Of a stretch of 64,000 nt of DNA, positions 24,452 to 36,895 are shown one piece after another; within the stretch, counting starts at the first letter, position 1, and each line of letters begins with the position of its first letter. The translations under genes were made by a program, and so were the position numbers. A model generated the notes under the pieces. That model worked only from the letters and a program-made list of their open reading frames with translations, ran no database searches and was not told where the DNA came from. The stretch lies in NCBI GenBank assembly GCA_026225945.1, contig JAMJFZ010001258.1:4447501-4511500 (forward strand). Reading direction: 5' to 3'. This DNA comes from Cricetomys ansorgei. Taxonomy: Eukaryota > Chordata > Mammalia > Rodentia > Nesomyidae.

Positions 24452-25399
24452 TGAATTTCAAAAACAATCATTCCGAGGGCTCCTGGAATTCTCTGGATTA
24501 GTAAGTTACTACATACAGCCACAAAACGTGAACTACACACATCTGAGAGAGAACACAGCAGGCAGTGGGGCAGACAACTGTTCAGGCTCTGCTCCTTCCT
24601 CAGTGTATAGTCTTGAGGACCAGCCTCCATCACACGGCAGCTGTGAGGGCTGCATGTGGTTAACACACAAGAAGCATTTAGGAAAGTTCAATAGATGTCC
24701 CCATCCTCTGCCCTGGTCTGCAGGCCTGAGGAAGAAGTCCTCCTGCAGCAGGTTTCCACTCTGCTCACCAGGCACGCCCGTCACTCACAGATGCTCAGCA
24801 CTGCCGTGGACTGGGACCGGTTCTAGGCAGTGGGCACTATCCCAGGAGCCTCCTGACCTCCAGACAGGCGACCACCATACAATTGGTTCCCTTTGCACCC
24901 TACCCACCTCATCTACAACGTTACTCTGAAGCCCACGTCAGGCAGTATACACGAGAGCACTTGGAAGACCCCGTAGAGCAGCACCCCAGGTGGGAGCGCT
25001 ATCCCAGGTGCTCAGATTACAGCACAAGGATTCTTGTACAAGATGTAGGAGGAGTGGTGGTCTCTGGCTATGCCTGGCTCCTCTATGAAGCAAATTTATT
25101 GCTTAAAGTTCCAGGTCTTTCAACATACTTCAATGTAGTCTACAGGTGCTTCTTTATGAATACTGCTTATGAAACAGTACCACACTCTATCATAAGTACC
25201 CTTTAGCTTCTGGAGCCCGATTCTACTGGGAGACTAGCATGCCAAATGGTGGAGAAATATTTTGCTTTAGAAACTGGAGTTGTGAAGAAAATGTCAGGCA
25301 CGTGTCTGTGGCCATAGATTATTGTCATTATTAGTAACTAAACTGGTAAGTAGCAGTTCATAAATCACTACGTGCTAAATGCTGTGTGAACATTTCAGA

Positions 25400-25540
25400 G
25401 TCCTGGCAGCAAGCCCGGGTGGCAGCGCGGTGGCTGCTTTATGGGGCGGGAACCTCGGCCGCGGAGCGCAAGCTCTCGCCGCCGCTCTGCCTGCACAGTG
25501 GGCACCTGAGCACCCCGCCCTCACCCCTTACTTTAAGGTG
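25400..25540 (+). promoter_or_regulatory. Small CpG-dense block with a consensus plus-strand splice donor
   Basis: About 12 CpG dinucleotides in roughly 115 bases, in a surrounding 6 kb that is AT-rich and CpG-poor. At 25538 the plus strand has TTTAAG|GTGAGT, a near-perfect 5' splice site. It could be a small promoter and first exon of an antisense transcript, or simply a GC-rich UTR patch. No open frame or downstream exon is recognised. Confidence 0.3.
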
Positions 25541-27983
25541 AGTGGAGGTCTCAAGTGCACCCCACCACTGATCACAAGGGCGGCTGTAGAGACGCCATCA
25601 CTTTATGTCATCTTGTGTTGGGACCCTTAAAGACACCAGAGTTCTTCCTAAAGCACTGGCCACTGAGATACAGGAGAGCAGGACTAAGGCGCACAGCAAG
25701 GGTCCGCTCCTTAGATGCGTCAGCGAGCAGTCCCACTGCAAGGGTTCTCCTGGCACTGTGCTCTGCAAAACTTATCTTTGGATGATTTAATCTCCCCTGG
25801 GGACTGAACCCAGGGCCTTTGCACATGCCAAAGAAACACTCTCCAGCTGACTTGCAATCCTAGTCTCTGGTGACTGGTTTAAACATCACACCAAAGCCAA
25901 CAGCTCAGCTGGAGTCTTTTCAACTGACAGAAAACTAACAGTCAGTTATGCATATGTGGAAAGATCATAGCTACGTATTTTCATTATGTTCCCCAAATTT
26001 CCAACTTTGCAAAAAGCAGGCCAAAATAACCCATCTCAGAGGTGTGAGTCCAGAAGTAGAGAGGCCATAAAGAAGCTCTTAGAGAAAGCAGAAGGCAGCT
26101 GCAGATCCAGAAGTTGAAAATAACCTTTCCAGTGTTTCCTTACGTCAGATACGTATGTTACATGTGAGTTTTCTAAATTCATGTTAATCACCACCAATAA
26201 TACTTTAATGTAAACATCAGTGTAGAAGGGTAGGGTGAGGATAGCAATCAAACTGTGTATTTTGAAGATCAAGGAACTACTTTGTCAATGAAGCCCAAAC
26301 TAAGATTCTACCAGTCAAAGGGAAAACCAGTATGTTCTATAGAGTATGTGGGGATTTTTAATGTATATGAAACTACAGAATACATACCCACGCTTTTAGA
26401 GTGAAATTAACATTATTTCTACAGTAGAAAACCATATATACCCTGTTTTAGGAAATGACTGAACCAAAATATTCTCATCCTGTCCAACTGGAAATGAGGA
26501 ATACAGCAAATCAAACGAGGCTGGAATAGACAAAGGTGCGTTCACCACAGAACACCAATCAGCTACAGACTTTGATTACAGAACCTTTGCTCTGGTTGGT
26601 TCTGGAAGCAAAGGTTTCTGGGGTAATCGGTGTAACTTTAAACAAGATCCCTTTCCTTTACATCTGCATCTCTCTTAAAAAGTAGCTTTTGCAGGTTTTT
26701 CATTAAGGTCACGATCTGGACTCTTACTCCAGAGACTATTTTAGCTAATTCAGTAATAAAACAAGCAAATATTACCTATCAAAACCAACCAATAAATGGA
26801 TATATGGATGCTTAAATGATCACATTTCAAATCCAGTGCCTTTGTGGAAGGAAGGAGGCACGCCATGCTGTTAACAGATTCTTACTGAGTTTATAGGCGG
26901 GGCTCACCTGATGCTCCTGAAATTCTGTAATCTGAGTAAATAAACAGCATGTTGGGTCAGTTTTAGAAAAATGAGTTTTTAAACAGTTACGATGATAACC
27001 TATGCTAATTACAGGGACAGTGAAAATCAAGCCTCTCCAGCGCTATTTCTTATGGGGTTAAAGAAAACAAACACTAAAGCAGTGCCAGCAAATCACTGTG
27101 TCAGCCCTAATATTTTAAATGGAAGTACATTAGGATAAATACACCTACCAACTGCATTAAAATATTTTACATTGAACATAGCAATTTGAAGGTTTACATG
27201 TGACTTTTCAAAATAGCAGAATTATCATAATTTAAGTTCTAAATGTGGGAACCAAAACAGTAACAAAAATTCTAACAAATTAAACAAATTTGTATTTAGC
27301 TCTTAAAAGTGAAAGATAAATTTCCAAAACAGCACAGTACTCTCTCACATTAAGTTCAACCTTTACAATACACTATCATACACAGCAACAGCCTAAACCC
27401 TCCTCAAAGGTAAGCATGTCTACTTCATTAAAAAAATAGTTAGGAGGAGGTCTGCATGCCCTTAGAAATTCTGTTTCTTTTTTCTGTATAAAGTTATAAG
27501 AATTTATAATGGCATGTTAAAACGAACAATTTATAATAAAAATAGATTAAAACTCTATCTTAAAAATTCCTCAAATGAGAAAAATCACAGAAGAGAGAAT
27601 AAGAGAATAACTGTTCATTACTAAGCATCTACTATAGGAATGCCTTCGGCTCTGGCTTTAAACAGACCTCAGACACTAATGGCGGGTGTCCTTACAGAAA
27701 TGTGCCCAGCTTAGGCCTGTCTAAAGTTACTGTGAAATTTACACATCAAATGAGCTGAGTGCTACTAATAAAGGCAGACAAGGCTATTTAAAATACCTGG
27801 TATTTTTAGTATTGGCTGCAAATTACAATATTTTCTGATACAGCATGGGCCGCAGCCTTGTGCCAAATAGCAACACAGCTTACACTATGGCTTACTGTGG
27901 CAAATGAGGGCCGATGACTTGGCTAGCACACAGCTAAAATGAAGAAATTTGTTTAGAATTAAAATGTTAATAAGGAGCAAAAC

Positions 27984-27989
27984 TTTATT
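27984..27989 (-). terminator. Candidate proximal polyadenylation signal of Nhlrc2
   Basis: AATAAA on the minus strand about 110 bases after the stop codon (context AAAATAAAGTTTTGCTCC). Use here would give a very short 3' UTR. Confidence 0.35.
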
Positions 27990-28097
27990 TTGATATCAGT
28001 TGTTAAAACTGAGCAGTGGGTGTTTATGATGCTTTTTTCCCTGAGGGACAGATGCGGGAAGGACAGGGGCTGCGGTGAGGGGCTGCTGGCTGGCTCT

Positions 28098-28354
28098 CTA
28101 GAGCATGTGTGCGAGCTCTATGGGAGCGTCCCGACCTGGCTGGCCATCGGTTATCTGCAGAGGCTGCCTGAACAGAACCCCCTTCATCATGCAAGCACTG
28201 CTGCCCGCACTGCAGTAGTAAAGAAACACGCTGACAGATATGACAGCTTCAGGAGACACGCACTCGGTAGGGATCTGCAGTGAGATGGTTGGCTGATTGC
28301 AAATATTCTCTATGTCTCCAGATGGGATCTGCTCTTGAAGAAGCCACTCATTAC
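28098..28354 (-). CDS. Nhlrc2: Nhlrc2 exon 11, last coding exon with stop
   Basis: 257 nt: two bases to finish Gly, 84 codons and a TAG stop at 28098-28100. The acceptor is TTTTGTAG|GTAATG. The peptide starts [20 protein letters not shown], continues [20 protein letters not shown], then [20 protein letters not shown] and ends in IELAHML. This is the C-terminal beta-sandwich-like domain of NHLRC2. The last few residues differ from the human end (recalled as ELRYVF), but position and length agree. Confidence 0.96.
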
Positions 28355-28397
28355 CTACAAAACAGGAGAGAATATTATTAAGACTATATAAAATACA

Positions 28398-28700
28398 AGA
28401 GGCTGGGGCATGGCTCTGGGCAAAGCATTTGCCACACAAGTATGAGAATCAGAGTTCAGATCTCCAGAGCTCACAGAGATGTGGGTGTGACACCCATATC
28501 TCAGAGGGTTGTCACAGGAGGCGGGGACAGCGCATCCCCAAAGGCTGGCCAGTCAGACTATTTGGAACAGTGAGCTCAGGGTCAGTGAGAGTCCTTTCCT
28601 TGATATTTTAGGTGGAGGGAGATCAAAGAAGACACATGGCATTAACCACTTGCACACACAAACATGCATGTACACCTATATACACATGTGAACATATACA
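28398..28700 (+). mobile_element. B4-like composite SINE
   Basis: GGCTGGGGCATGGCTCTGGG ... AGAATCAGAGTTCAGATCTC ... GGTGGAGGGAGATCAAAGAA with a CACACA-rich tail, the same architecture as at 16.1 kb. Confidence 0.7.
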
Positions 28701-30284
28701 CATGTATACATGAAAAAAAATACAAGTTGGACACTAGAAAATTCTAAGAAAAGATCCTCAACCAGCAAGTACTCAATGCAAGCCCCTGAGCGCCAGGCAT
28801 TTTACTCTCTGGAAATGACAGGCAGGAGTGAGACTAACGACCATGGGCTGAGAAGTTCCCAGGCTGATGAGCTTTGTATTTCACTCCTGCAATCCTTCTC
28901 TGCGAGTCTAACACCGCGAACCGATGCCTACTGAAACAGATGAGCACTAACTCCGGCTCTTTAGAGCCTTCCCCCAGGTCACAGGACGGTGCATTGTGAG
29001 CAAGCACAGGACCGTGAGACAGCAGACCCCCCACCAAAGGGAAAACAAACCTCCAGGGGTCTAATCTAAACTACGAAAGGAACTTAAGAGAATACGAGTA
29101 CATACACATCTCTGCAGTGACCCCCTAAATCAGGACAAGACCATCATAAACTGCTATTTCAACGATACCACTATTGCATATTTTCTAAGAAGATGTGAGG
29201 CGCTTGTGATTCTTGAAAACATTCACATATTCTAACCACTTTAACTATTTCTAAAGAACTAGCCCCAAAGAGAAAGTATCTTCTATCCCTAAGTGCAGAC
29301 ATGGGCTCTATAATCCTTTCGGACTAGGATTCTTGCTTAAAAGCTTATTTGCCCTATATGGTAAAAATATTTATTCAAATAATGAAACATCCAAATATCT
29401 GACTCCTTCAATTTAATGTCACCTTCACCTTATAGGACGATGACTAGCATTCAATATTTTGAATGTTTAACAGTGCAGTGTTAAAAAGGTTGTCAATACC
29501 TTATTTACAAACCAATGCACTGGTCTCTAATTACTCAGAGAGGTAAGTGATCCCCAATTAAGGGGCTGCTTTCATATGGGAGAATAGCTGTGGCCCAGAT
29601 AGGAGTTGTGGAGTGGCCAGGGTTTGCTCTGACCACACAGCTGGGTCCAAGCATCCAGCCTTCTTCCTTATGAGGACCAAAGGAGGCAGTTGGCTCTCAC
29701 AGGCGCTGTGAGTCTCCGTGGGTCCAGCCCAAACTGTAAGCAGCAGTCTATCTGCAGCGTCCCCTGGTCTGAACATCACATTGACAACTGCAGACCAGCA
29801 GCTTCTGTCCTGAGCATGTACGAAGGCTAGTAGTCATGAGGCCAGGGCTGGGGTGACACACAGACAAGGAAGTGTGTGAGAGGGCACAAGAGAAATGGGA
29901 GACGGGGTGAGGACATGTGAATGAGCGTGGGAGACTAGGGCAGAGGAAGCTCGTTGAGACAGGAAGTCCTGTGTGCAGTGTCCTGGAGCCCAGTGCCTCA
30001 CTTTAGACTTGCTCTCCACTGTGTTACAGCAGCCTCGCGTCCGACAGCACCAGCACCAGCAGGCAGAACACCAAGTTCTCATCAGGGATACCCAGAGGAG
30101 GAGCCACACACACAAGGTGTCAGACAGACAGCAAGAGCAGCACAGACGCATCACCCCTGGGAGGAGGGCTCACACACGCGAGGCCGAGAAAGGAGAGCTA
30201 CAGAAGAAGATAAAAGTCAGGGAACTCCACTTTATTTCTCCTCATCAGGTTTTTACATTTTTATTTATTTAATTTCTTTTTCAG

Positions 30285-30390
30285 GCTGTCACTGTAATCC
30301 ATATTGCTTGGAAATCACTACGTAGCACAGGCTAGCCTCAAACTTGTGGTCCTCCGCTTCGGTCTCCTGAGTGCCAGGATTACGGATGAG
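30285..30390 (-). mobile_element. B1-related SINE remnant
   Basis: CACAGGCTAGCCTCAAACTT and GTGCCAGGATTACGGATGAG are the antisense B1 body. Confidence 0.65.
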
Positions 30391-30649
30391 GCTTTAACTC
30401 TAAGTGGTTCTTGGGGGGCACAGACGAATGGGGAAGAGTGCAGGCAAGTCTAATCTCAAGAGTTGGCAGAGGCTTCGTGAGCTTTACCATCTTGACAGAC
30501 GGGGAGAGGGACTACCAAGGGCTAAGAGGAGTGGGGCTACAGCTGGACTCACACATTCTCACACATTTCCTCAGATCTCGCCCGAACACAGCGTCAAATA
30601 TGTAACAATGAGAAGCCGGGCTGTGTCTGTGACGCTGTGACTGCCGTAC

Positions 30650-30866
30650 CTTCAGCTGTCAGGAACCAGCAGCTGCTGACGCCTTCAGTCAGCTTTGCTC
30701 CTGATGGAAGGTTCAGCTTCAGCCGGAGCTGCAGAGTCTGGCCAGGACGCACAGTCACAGGGGCGAGGCGAATGTCTGGGGCAGACTTGGGCACTTTGGG
30801 CACTGTCTTCCGCCTCTCTCTGGAGAAGGGGCCGTCCACAGCACTGTCAGACTGGAAGATCGGGAG
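30650..30866 (-). CDS. Nhlrc2: Nhlrc2 exon 10 (C-terminal beta domain)
   Basis: 217 nt: 72 codons plus one base (about residues 568-640). The acceptor is TCCTCTAG|CTCCCG and the donor is GCTGAAG|GTACGG. The peptide begins [20 protein letters not shown], followed by [20 protein letters not shown] and [20 protein letters not shown]. It links the propeller to the C-terminal beta-strand domain. The linker is one residue shorter than the human one as I recall it, and it is the least conserved coding stretch here. Confidence 0.96.
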
Positions 30867-31798
30867 CTAGAGGACCAGAAGGGTGTTACTGAAGCAGAAG
30901 CATTTTTACGACCAAAGCGAGCCAACTCAGCCTTCGACTTGGGCAAAGAAATGAAGTTCTCCATCAGTAAAATCAGCTGCTGCTCTAAAGAATGCTTACA
31001 GAGTACAGAAAAATAGTCCATCTCAGCAGCCAGATCACCTATGAGCAGACAGAACTGACCAGCTCTCCCATGGCTTATAAACGGCAGGGAATTAAAGCAA
31101 CACTTTATGAATTTACAAACAGTGGGTATGATACAAACATAACTTTCACTACACAAGAGATGACACTTTCAACAGTAATCTGTGGTGTTTACTTTGAAAT
31201 AATTACCTTGCAAACGCTACTTAGAAACAAAAAAGCACCCCGCCCCCCTCAATCCAGGTAAATAGGATACAGTAAAAGGCATTGGGCCACAGACATTTCT
31301 CTTTGAAAACTGATTTGAAATTGGTCAAGTTTTTCCCAATCTCGTTTTCAGAGTTTGGTGAGCTGTGCCTCCTGAAGGTTCTCCTAGAAGATGATTCCGT
31401 AATGGAGTCACCACAGAAAAGAGACTGAGCAATAATCTAAGGATCACTGAATAGCACGACCAGTCCACATGCACACAAATGCGATGTGTGTCGTGACTCC
31501 CACACATTTAAACGCAGACCTGAGACCTCCATGTTTATTAAAGGTTTATCCGATTCCTCCAAATCCCAGCGCTTTCCTCAGACTCCCAGAACAGACGGAA
31601 CTTACATTACATTTAAGCCTACAGGAGATCCTCAAGACAAGCCCCCCTGGTCCAGCTACCCCAGAACACAACTGGGTGTCCGCTTTTGACCCCTTCCTCC
31701 ATGTGCCAAGAGCATTCCAGAGATGGCCAAGCCAAAAATACCTCAAGGTTCGGCACATCAAAACCCGCATCCTCTGGCTCCGGTCTAAGATAACTCAC
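30867..31798 (-). other. Nhlrc2 intron 9
   Basis: 932 bases with consensus ends; no named repeat. Confidence 0.85.
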
Positions 31799-32005
31799 CA
31801 CGGACACCGTCCTTGCTTCTAAGTCCAGCACTTTGATCTGGTGATTATTAGTGTCTGCCACATAGAGCAGCTCACCACTCTCTCCGACACACAGGCCTCC
31901 AGGCTCATTGAAGGCTGACTCGGAGAAACTGGAACTGACGTTGCGTGCATCTCCGATTCCTGCTAAGGTCGTACAGCTTTTTGATTTTGGATCCACAACT
32001 TTAAT
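31799..32005 (-). CDS. Nhlrc2: Nhlrc2 exon 9 (NHL blade 6)
   Basis: 207 nt, 69 codons, phase 0 at both ends (about residues 499-567). The acceptor is TTTTTTAG|ATTAAAG and the donor is TCCGTG|GTGAGT. The peptide starts [19 protein letters not shown], continues [20 protein letters not shown], then [18 protein letters not shown]. It holds the last complete NHL repeat. Compared with the human protein as I recall it, one Ser is missing from the Ser-rich loop (NVSSSFSES), which is a length difference and not a break. Confidence 0.96.
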
Positions 32006-33123
32006 CTAAAAAACAAAAACAAACATTCACTGAAGTCAATCTTACGCCTCCAGCAGGGAAGCATGCAAAGTCAAGAAAACCAGAGGATTCCCAACTGCCA
32101 TTAGCATCCTCACTAAATAAATCTCAGAAGAACAGTAAGTATTTCTATATTTTCCTAAAAATCCTATCATTCAAATGACATCATCGAGGTGAGATATTTC
32201 ATCCTAAGAGTAAAACCTTTATAAAATCTTAGTTATAACATGCTTTCTTGTTAAATGAAGGATTTTTTTCCTTGCAATTAAAAATAGCTCTTCTTCCCTA
32301 TAGTGGAACCCACTTTATAGTTATAGTGTTCCTCAGAACACTATCTGAGGACTGTGACTTCTGTCACATAAGACCTGCGGCTATGTCTCAAGCACATTAG
32401 TTTGTGTTTGGTTATCACATTGCACAGAACTCTGTAGAAGAAGAGAACCACCCAGAGATGGATCGGTGCTGAAGATGGGTTTGTTTGCTACTGGTCGCTG
32501 TAACTCCGTTAGGGTCCCAGCCAGCTTTAACTGTCAACGTGACACAATCTAGAGTCAACAGAAAAGGGAGTCTCAACTGAGGAACTGCCCAGATCAATGG
32601 CCCGTGGGCATGTCTGTGAGGGGACAGTTTAGTTAATTACCGTGGGGAGGCTCACCCCACTGTGGCAGAGCCAGTCCTTGGGCAGGTGGCCCCTGCCCAA
32701 GGGCAATACAAACTAGCTAAGCCTGGTCTGTGAGCAAGCCAGCAAGCAGGCCTGCCTTCAAATTTCTGCTCTAACTCCTCAATGATGGCCCTAGCCTGGA
32801 GCGTGAGCCAATCAGTCCTCCCTCCTAAGTTGCTTTTGGTCAGTGTTTTATCATGGCAATAGAATGAAGCCAGGACAGCTGGTTCTCCCCTAACGTGTCT
32901 CATTTCCTGACTTCATTACTGAGAAGCTCCAGTTGGTCACAGCTGTACATTTCAGTTACAACCACCAGGATTAGCTTAGCACCTTCCTCAGTCCAGATTA
33001 TCACAAGGCCCGGAACGAGCTGCAGAGCACCGTGGGCTGTAGTTGGCCTCTGTGTTTTAGAATGGCCCTGGTAGGAGGCACACAGGTTCAAAGCAAGGTA
33101 CTGTGTCTTCAGCCAAGACTCAC
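32006..33123 (-). other. Nhlrc2 intron 8
   Basis: 1.1 kb, mostly occupied by a plus-strand MaLR LTR (32520-32885). Confidence 0.85.
32520..32885 (+). mobile_element. MaLR (MT/ORR1-type) LTR
   Basis: CTGTCAACGTGACACAATCT ... TTTAGTTAATTACCGTGGGG ... CCTAAGTTGCTTTTGGTCAG ... AATAGAATGAAGCCAGGACA. Confidence 0.75.
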
Positions 33124-33246
33124 CTTGTGGTTGTAGGAGTCCGCCACGTACAGCAGACCCCTCCTCTTGTCCCACGCGACCCCAAGTGGGTGCTGAAGCT
33201 TCGCATTGATGCCTGCTCCATCAACATCACCAAAAGCAAATAAATT
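33124..33246 (-). CDS. Nhlrc2: Nhlrc2 exon 8 (NHL blade 5)
   Basis: 123 nt, 41 codons, phase 0 at both ends (about residues 458-498). The peptide is [20 protein letters not shown], then [21 protein letters not shown], a canonical NHL blade. The donor is CACAAG|GTGAGT, close to consensus. The acceptor is AATAAAAG|AATTT, where a purine-rich run of about 14 bases separates the pyrimidine tract from the AG. Length and phase mean that skipping would remove one blade without a frameshift. Confidence 0.96.
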
Positions 33247-33998
<752 letters not shown>

Positions 33999-34063
33999 TC
34001 ACTAAAGGAATGGAAATGACCAAATTGATGCCGATAGCACAGTTAAACAGACCCACAGAAGCA

Positions 34064-35688
34064 ATGATGGCTTCCTGTCACCACTGCAGCTGATGACTTC
34101 CTGTCCAGCACTGCAGCTGATGGCTTCCTGTCACTACTGCAGCTGATGGCTTCCTGTCACTACTGCAGCTGATAGCTTCCTGTCCACCACTGCAGCTGAT
34201 GACTTCCTGTCCACCACTGCAGCTGATGACTTCCTGTCCACCACTGCAGCTGATGACTTCCTGTCCACCACTGCAACTGATGGCTTCCTGTCCACCACTG
34301 CAACTGATGACTTCCTGTCACTACTGCAGCTGATGGCTTCCTGTCCACCACTGCAGCTGATAGCTTCCTGTCCACCACTGCAGCTGATGACTTCCTGTCA
34401 CTACTGCAGCTGATAGCTTCCTGTCCACCACTGCAGCTGATGACTTCCTGTCCACCACTGCAACTGATGGCTTCCTGTCCACCACTGCAACTGATGACTT
34501 CCTGTCACTACTGCAGCTGATGGCTTCCTGTCACTACTACAGCTGATGGCTTCCTGTCCACCACTGCAGCTGATGACTTCCTGTCACTACTACAGCTGAT
34601 GGCTTCCTGTCCACCACTGCAGCTGATGGCTTCCTGTCACTACTGCAGCTGATAGCTTCCTGTCCACCACTGCAGCTGTGACTTCCTGTCACTACTGCAG
34701 CTGATAGCTTCCTGTCCACCACTGCAGCTGATGGCTTCCTGTCACTACTGCAGCTGATAGCTTCCTGTCCACCACTGCAGCTGATGACTTCCTGTCACTA
34801 CTGCAGCTGATAGCTTCCTGTCCACCACTGCAGCTGATGGCTTCCTGTTACTACTGCAGCTGATGGCTTCCTGTCCACCACTGCAGCTGATGGCTTCCTG
34901 TCCACCACTGCAGCTGATGGCTTCCTGTCCACCACTGCAGCTGATGGCTTCTTGTTACTACTGCAGCTGATGGCTTCCTGTCCACCACTGCAGCTGATGA
35001 CTTCCTGTCCACCACTGCAGCTGATGGCTTCCTGTCCACCACTGCAACTGATGGCTTCCTGTCCACCACTGCAGCTGATGGCTTCCTGTTACTACTGCAG
35101 CTGATGGCTTCCTGTCCACCACTGCAGCTGATGGCTTCCTGTTACTACTGCAGCTGATGGCTTCCTGTCCACCACTGCAGCTGATGGCTTCCTGTCACTA
35201 CTGCAGCTGATGACTTCCTGTCCACCACTGCAGCTGATGGCTTCCTGTCACTACTGCAGCTGATGGCTTCCTGTCCACCACTGCAGCTGATGGCTTCCTG
35301 TCACTACTGCAGCTGATGGCTTCCTGTCACTACTGCAGCTGATGGCTTCCTGTCCACCACTGCAGCTGATGGCTTCCTGTCCACCACTGCAGCTGATGAC
35401 TTCCTGTCACTACTGCAGCTGATAGCTTCCTGTCCACCACTGCAGCTGATGGCTTCCTGTCCACCACTGCAGCTGATGGCTTCCTGTCACTACTGCAGCT
35501 GATGGCTTCCTGTCACTACTGCAGCTGATGGCTTCCTGTCCACCACTGCAGCTGATGGCTTCCTGTCCACCACTGCAGCTGATGGCTTCCTGTCACTACT
35601 GCAGCTGATGGCTTCCTGTCCACCACTGCAGCTGATGGCTTCCTGTCCACCACTGCAGCTGATGGCTTCCTGTCCACCACTGCAGCTG
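34064..35688. repeat. 26/27-bp minisatellite, about 60 copies
   Basis: Alternating units TTCCTGTCCACCACTGCAGC and TTCCTGTCACTACTGCAGC, each followed by TGATGGC, TGATGAC or TGATAGC. Nearly every unit contains CAGCTG, and many contain GACTTCCTGT. The array fills 1.6 kb and ends 86 bp from exon 7. Minus-strand open frames across it (Asp-Arg-Lys-Pro-Ser repeats) are a consequence of the repeats, not a gene. Confidence 0.98.
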
Positions 35689-36054
35689 TCCAGCCACACT
35701 CTTGCTGAAACACAGGCGCCCCAAACTCTCCAGTATATTTACTACACAAGTTACTCTCAAACACCAGGTAAGAAATCCCAGGAGTTACAACAGTAATGAT
35801 CAGATTAGTATGAGATGATTTTAACTTCTTAGATTTACACATATCAGGTTCTAGAAGGGAACTGCTAATAAAGAGATTTTCTAGTTTTTGATAGCTTAAA
35901 TCTGAATTTTAAAAAAGTATGTGTTTTCTATAAAGAAAAGAATAGGCCTTTTTTTTTTTTTTTACATTTTTCAGAAAATGACATAATGACTGTACTGCAC
36001 TGTACAAAATCTACTTCTTATATACACTGGGAAAATGTCTACTTAAAGTACAGC

Positions 36055-36135
36055 CACACCGGCATGATGGCACACAGCTGTAACAAGTTCAGGGCAGCTG
36101 CAGCTGAGAAGAGATCATGTCTCAAAATGCTAAAA
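36055..36135 (+). mobile_element. Short B1-like remnant
   Basis: CACACCGGCATGATGGCACAC with a GCTGAGAAGAGATCATGTCT end. Confidence 0.4.
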
Positions 36136-36544
36136 AGGACCACTGCAGTGATTCCTTCTGTAATGTAGAGAGAGTTTCCACCTTGATTTCTAAATCTATG
36201 CCAAAAGGGTTATAAAGACGACGTGGTCCTGTGAGAAAGAGGACACTGCCTCACATGCAAGGTGAGAGACTGTGTGCACTATCTCCAAACACGGCACAAC
36301 ACACAGAAGTCCAATGTGACTGGCCAGTATGTTCTGGACTGGTACCTTCCCAATGCTAGGGCAGGCAGGAAGGAGGGGATGGAAAGCAAGGACTCAGAGT
36401 GAATAGAACATGGCCATTTACTAAGAACTCACACAAAGGAGCTGGCTAGAGGCGCATGTGCAAACCTACACTGCACAGGAAGTGGTCTGAGCACCTCAGA
36501 AAGGAACCCTGTGATGATAAACCTGGGAAAACGTGAGGCTAAAA

Positions 36545-36895
36545 CACTGGGGTGACCACCTGCACATCTGTACCACATGTTGTCTTTGTAGTAATGAGTC
36601 AACACCACCTGCACATTTGTACCAGATGTTATCTTTGTATAACAGGCCACCACCACCTGCACATCTGTACCACATGTTATCTTTGTATTAATGAGTCACC
36701 ACCACCTGCACATCTGTATCACACATTATCTTTGTATAATGGGTCATCACCACCTGCACATCTGTACCAGATGTTATCTTTGTAGTAATGGGTCACAGCC
36801 ACCTGCACATCTGTACCAGATGTTATCTTTGTAGTAATGAGTCACCACCACCTGCACATCTGTACTAGACGATATCTTTGTAGTAATGCATCCAC
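36545..36895. repeat. 48-bp minisatellite, about 7 copies
   Basis: Unit contains CACCTGCACATCTGTACC, AGATGTTATCTTTGTAGTAA and TGAGTCACC; copies differ by a few bases. Confidence 0.95.

Larger units (their letters stand above)
22150..28097 (-). other. Repeat-poor region downstream of the Nhlrc2 stop; probable alternative 3' UTR
   Basis: Almost 6 kb directly after the stop codon with no SINE or LTR that I can recognise, against one every few hundred bases elsewhere. It is A/T-rich, and I see no other gene. Minus-strand AATAAA occurs at 27984-27989, 24446-24451 and 22168-22173. The last is followed by a TG-rich stretch (GTTGTGTTTCTG) typical of a cleavage-site downstream element. That the entire region is transcribed as 3' UTR is inference; only the stop codon and signals are seen. 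Confidence 0.5.
28355..30649 (-). other. Nhlrc2 intron 10
   Basis: 2.3 kb. Holds a B4-like SINE (28398-28700) and an antisense B1 remnant (30285-30390). The remainder has no recognised feature. Confidence 0.85.

Noticed and set aside
34160..35842. Minus-strand frames with repeated Asp-Arg-Lys-Pro-Ser-Ala
   Set aside because: Translation of the 26/27-bp minisatellite in Nhlrc2 intron 6; unit-length changes break the frame repeatedly.
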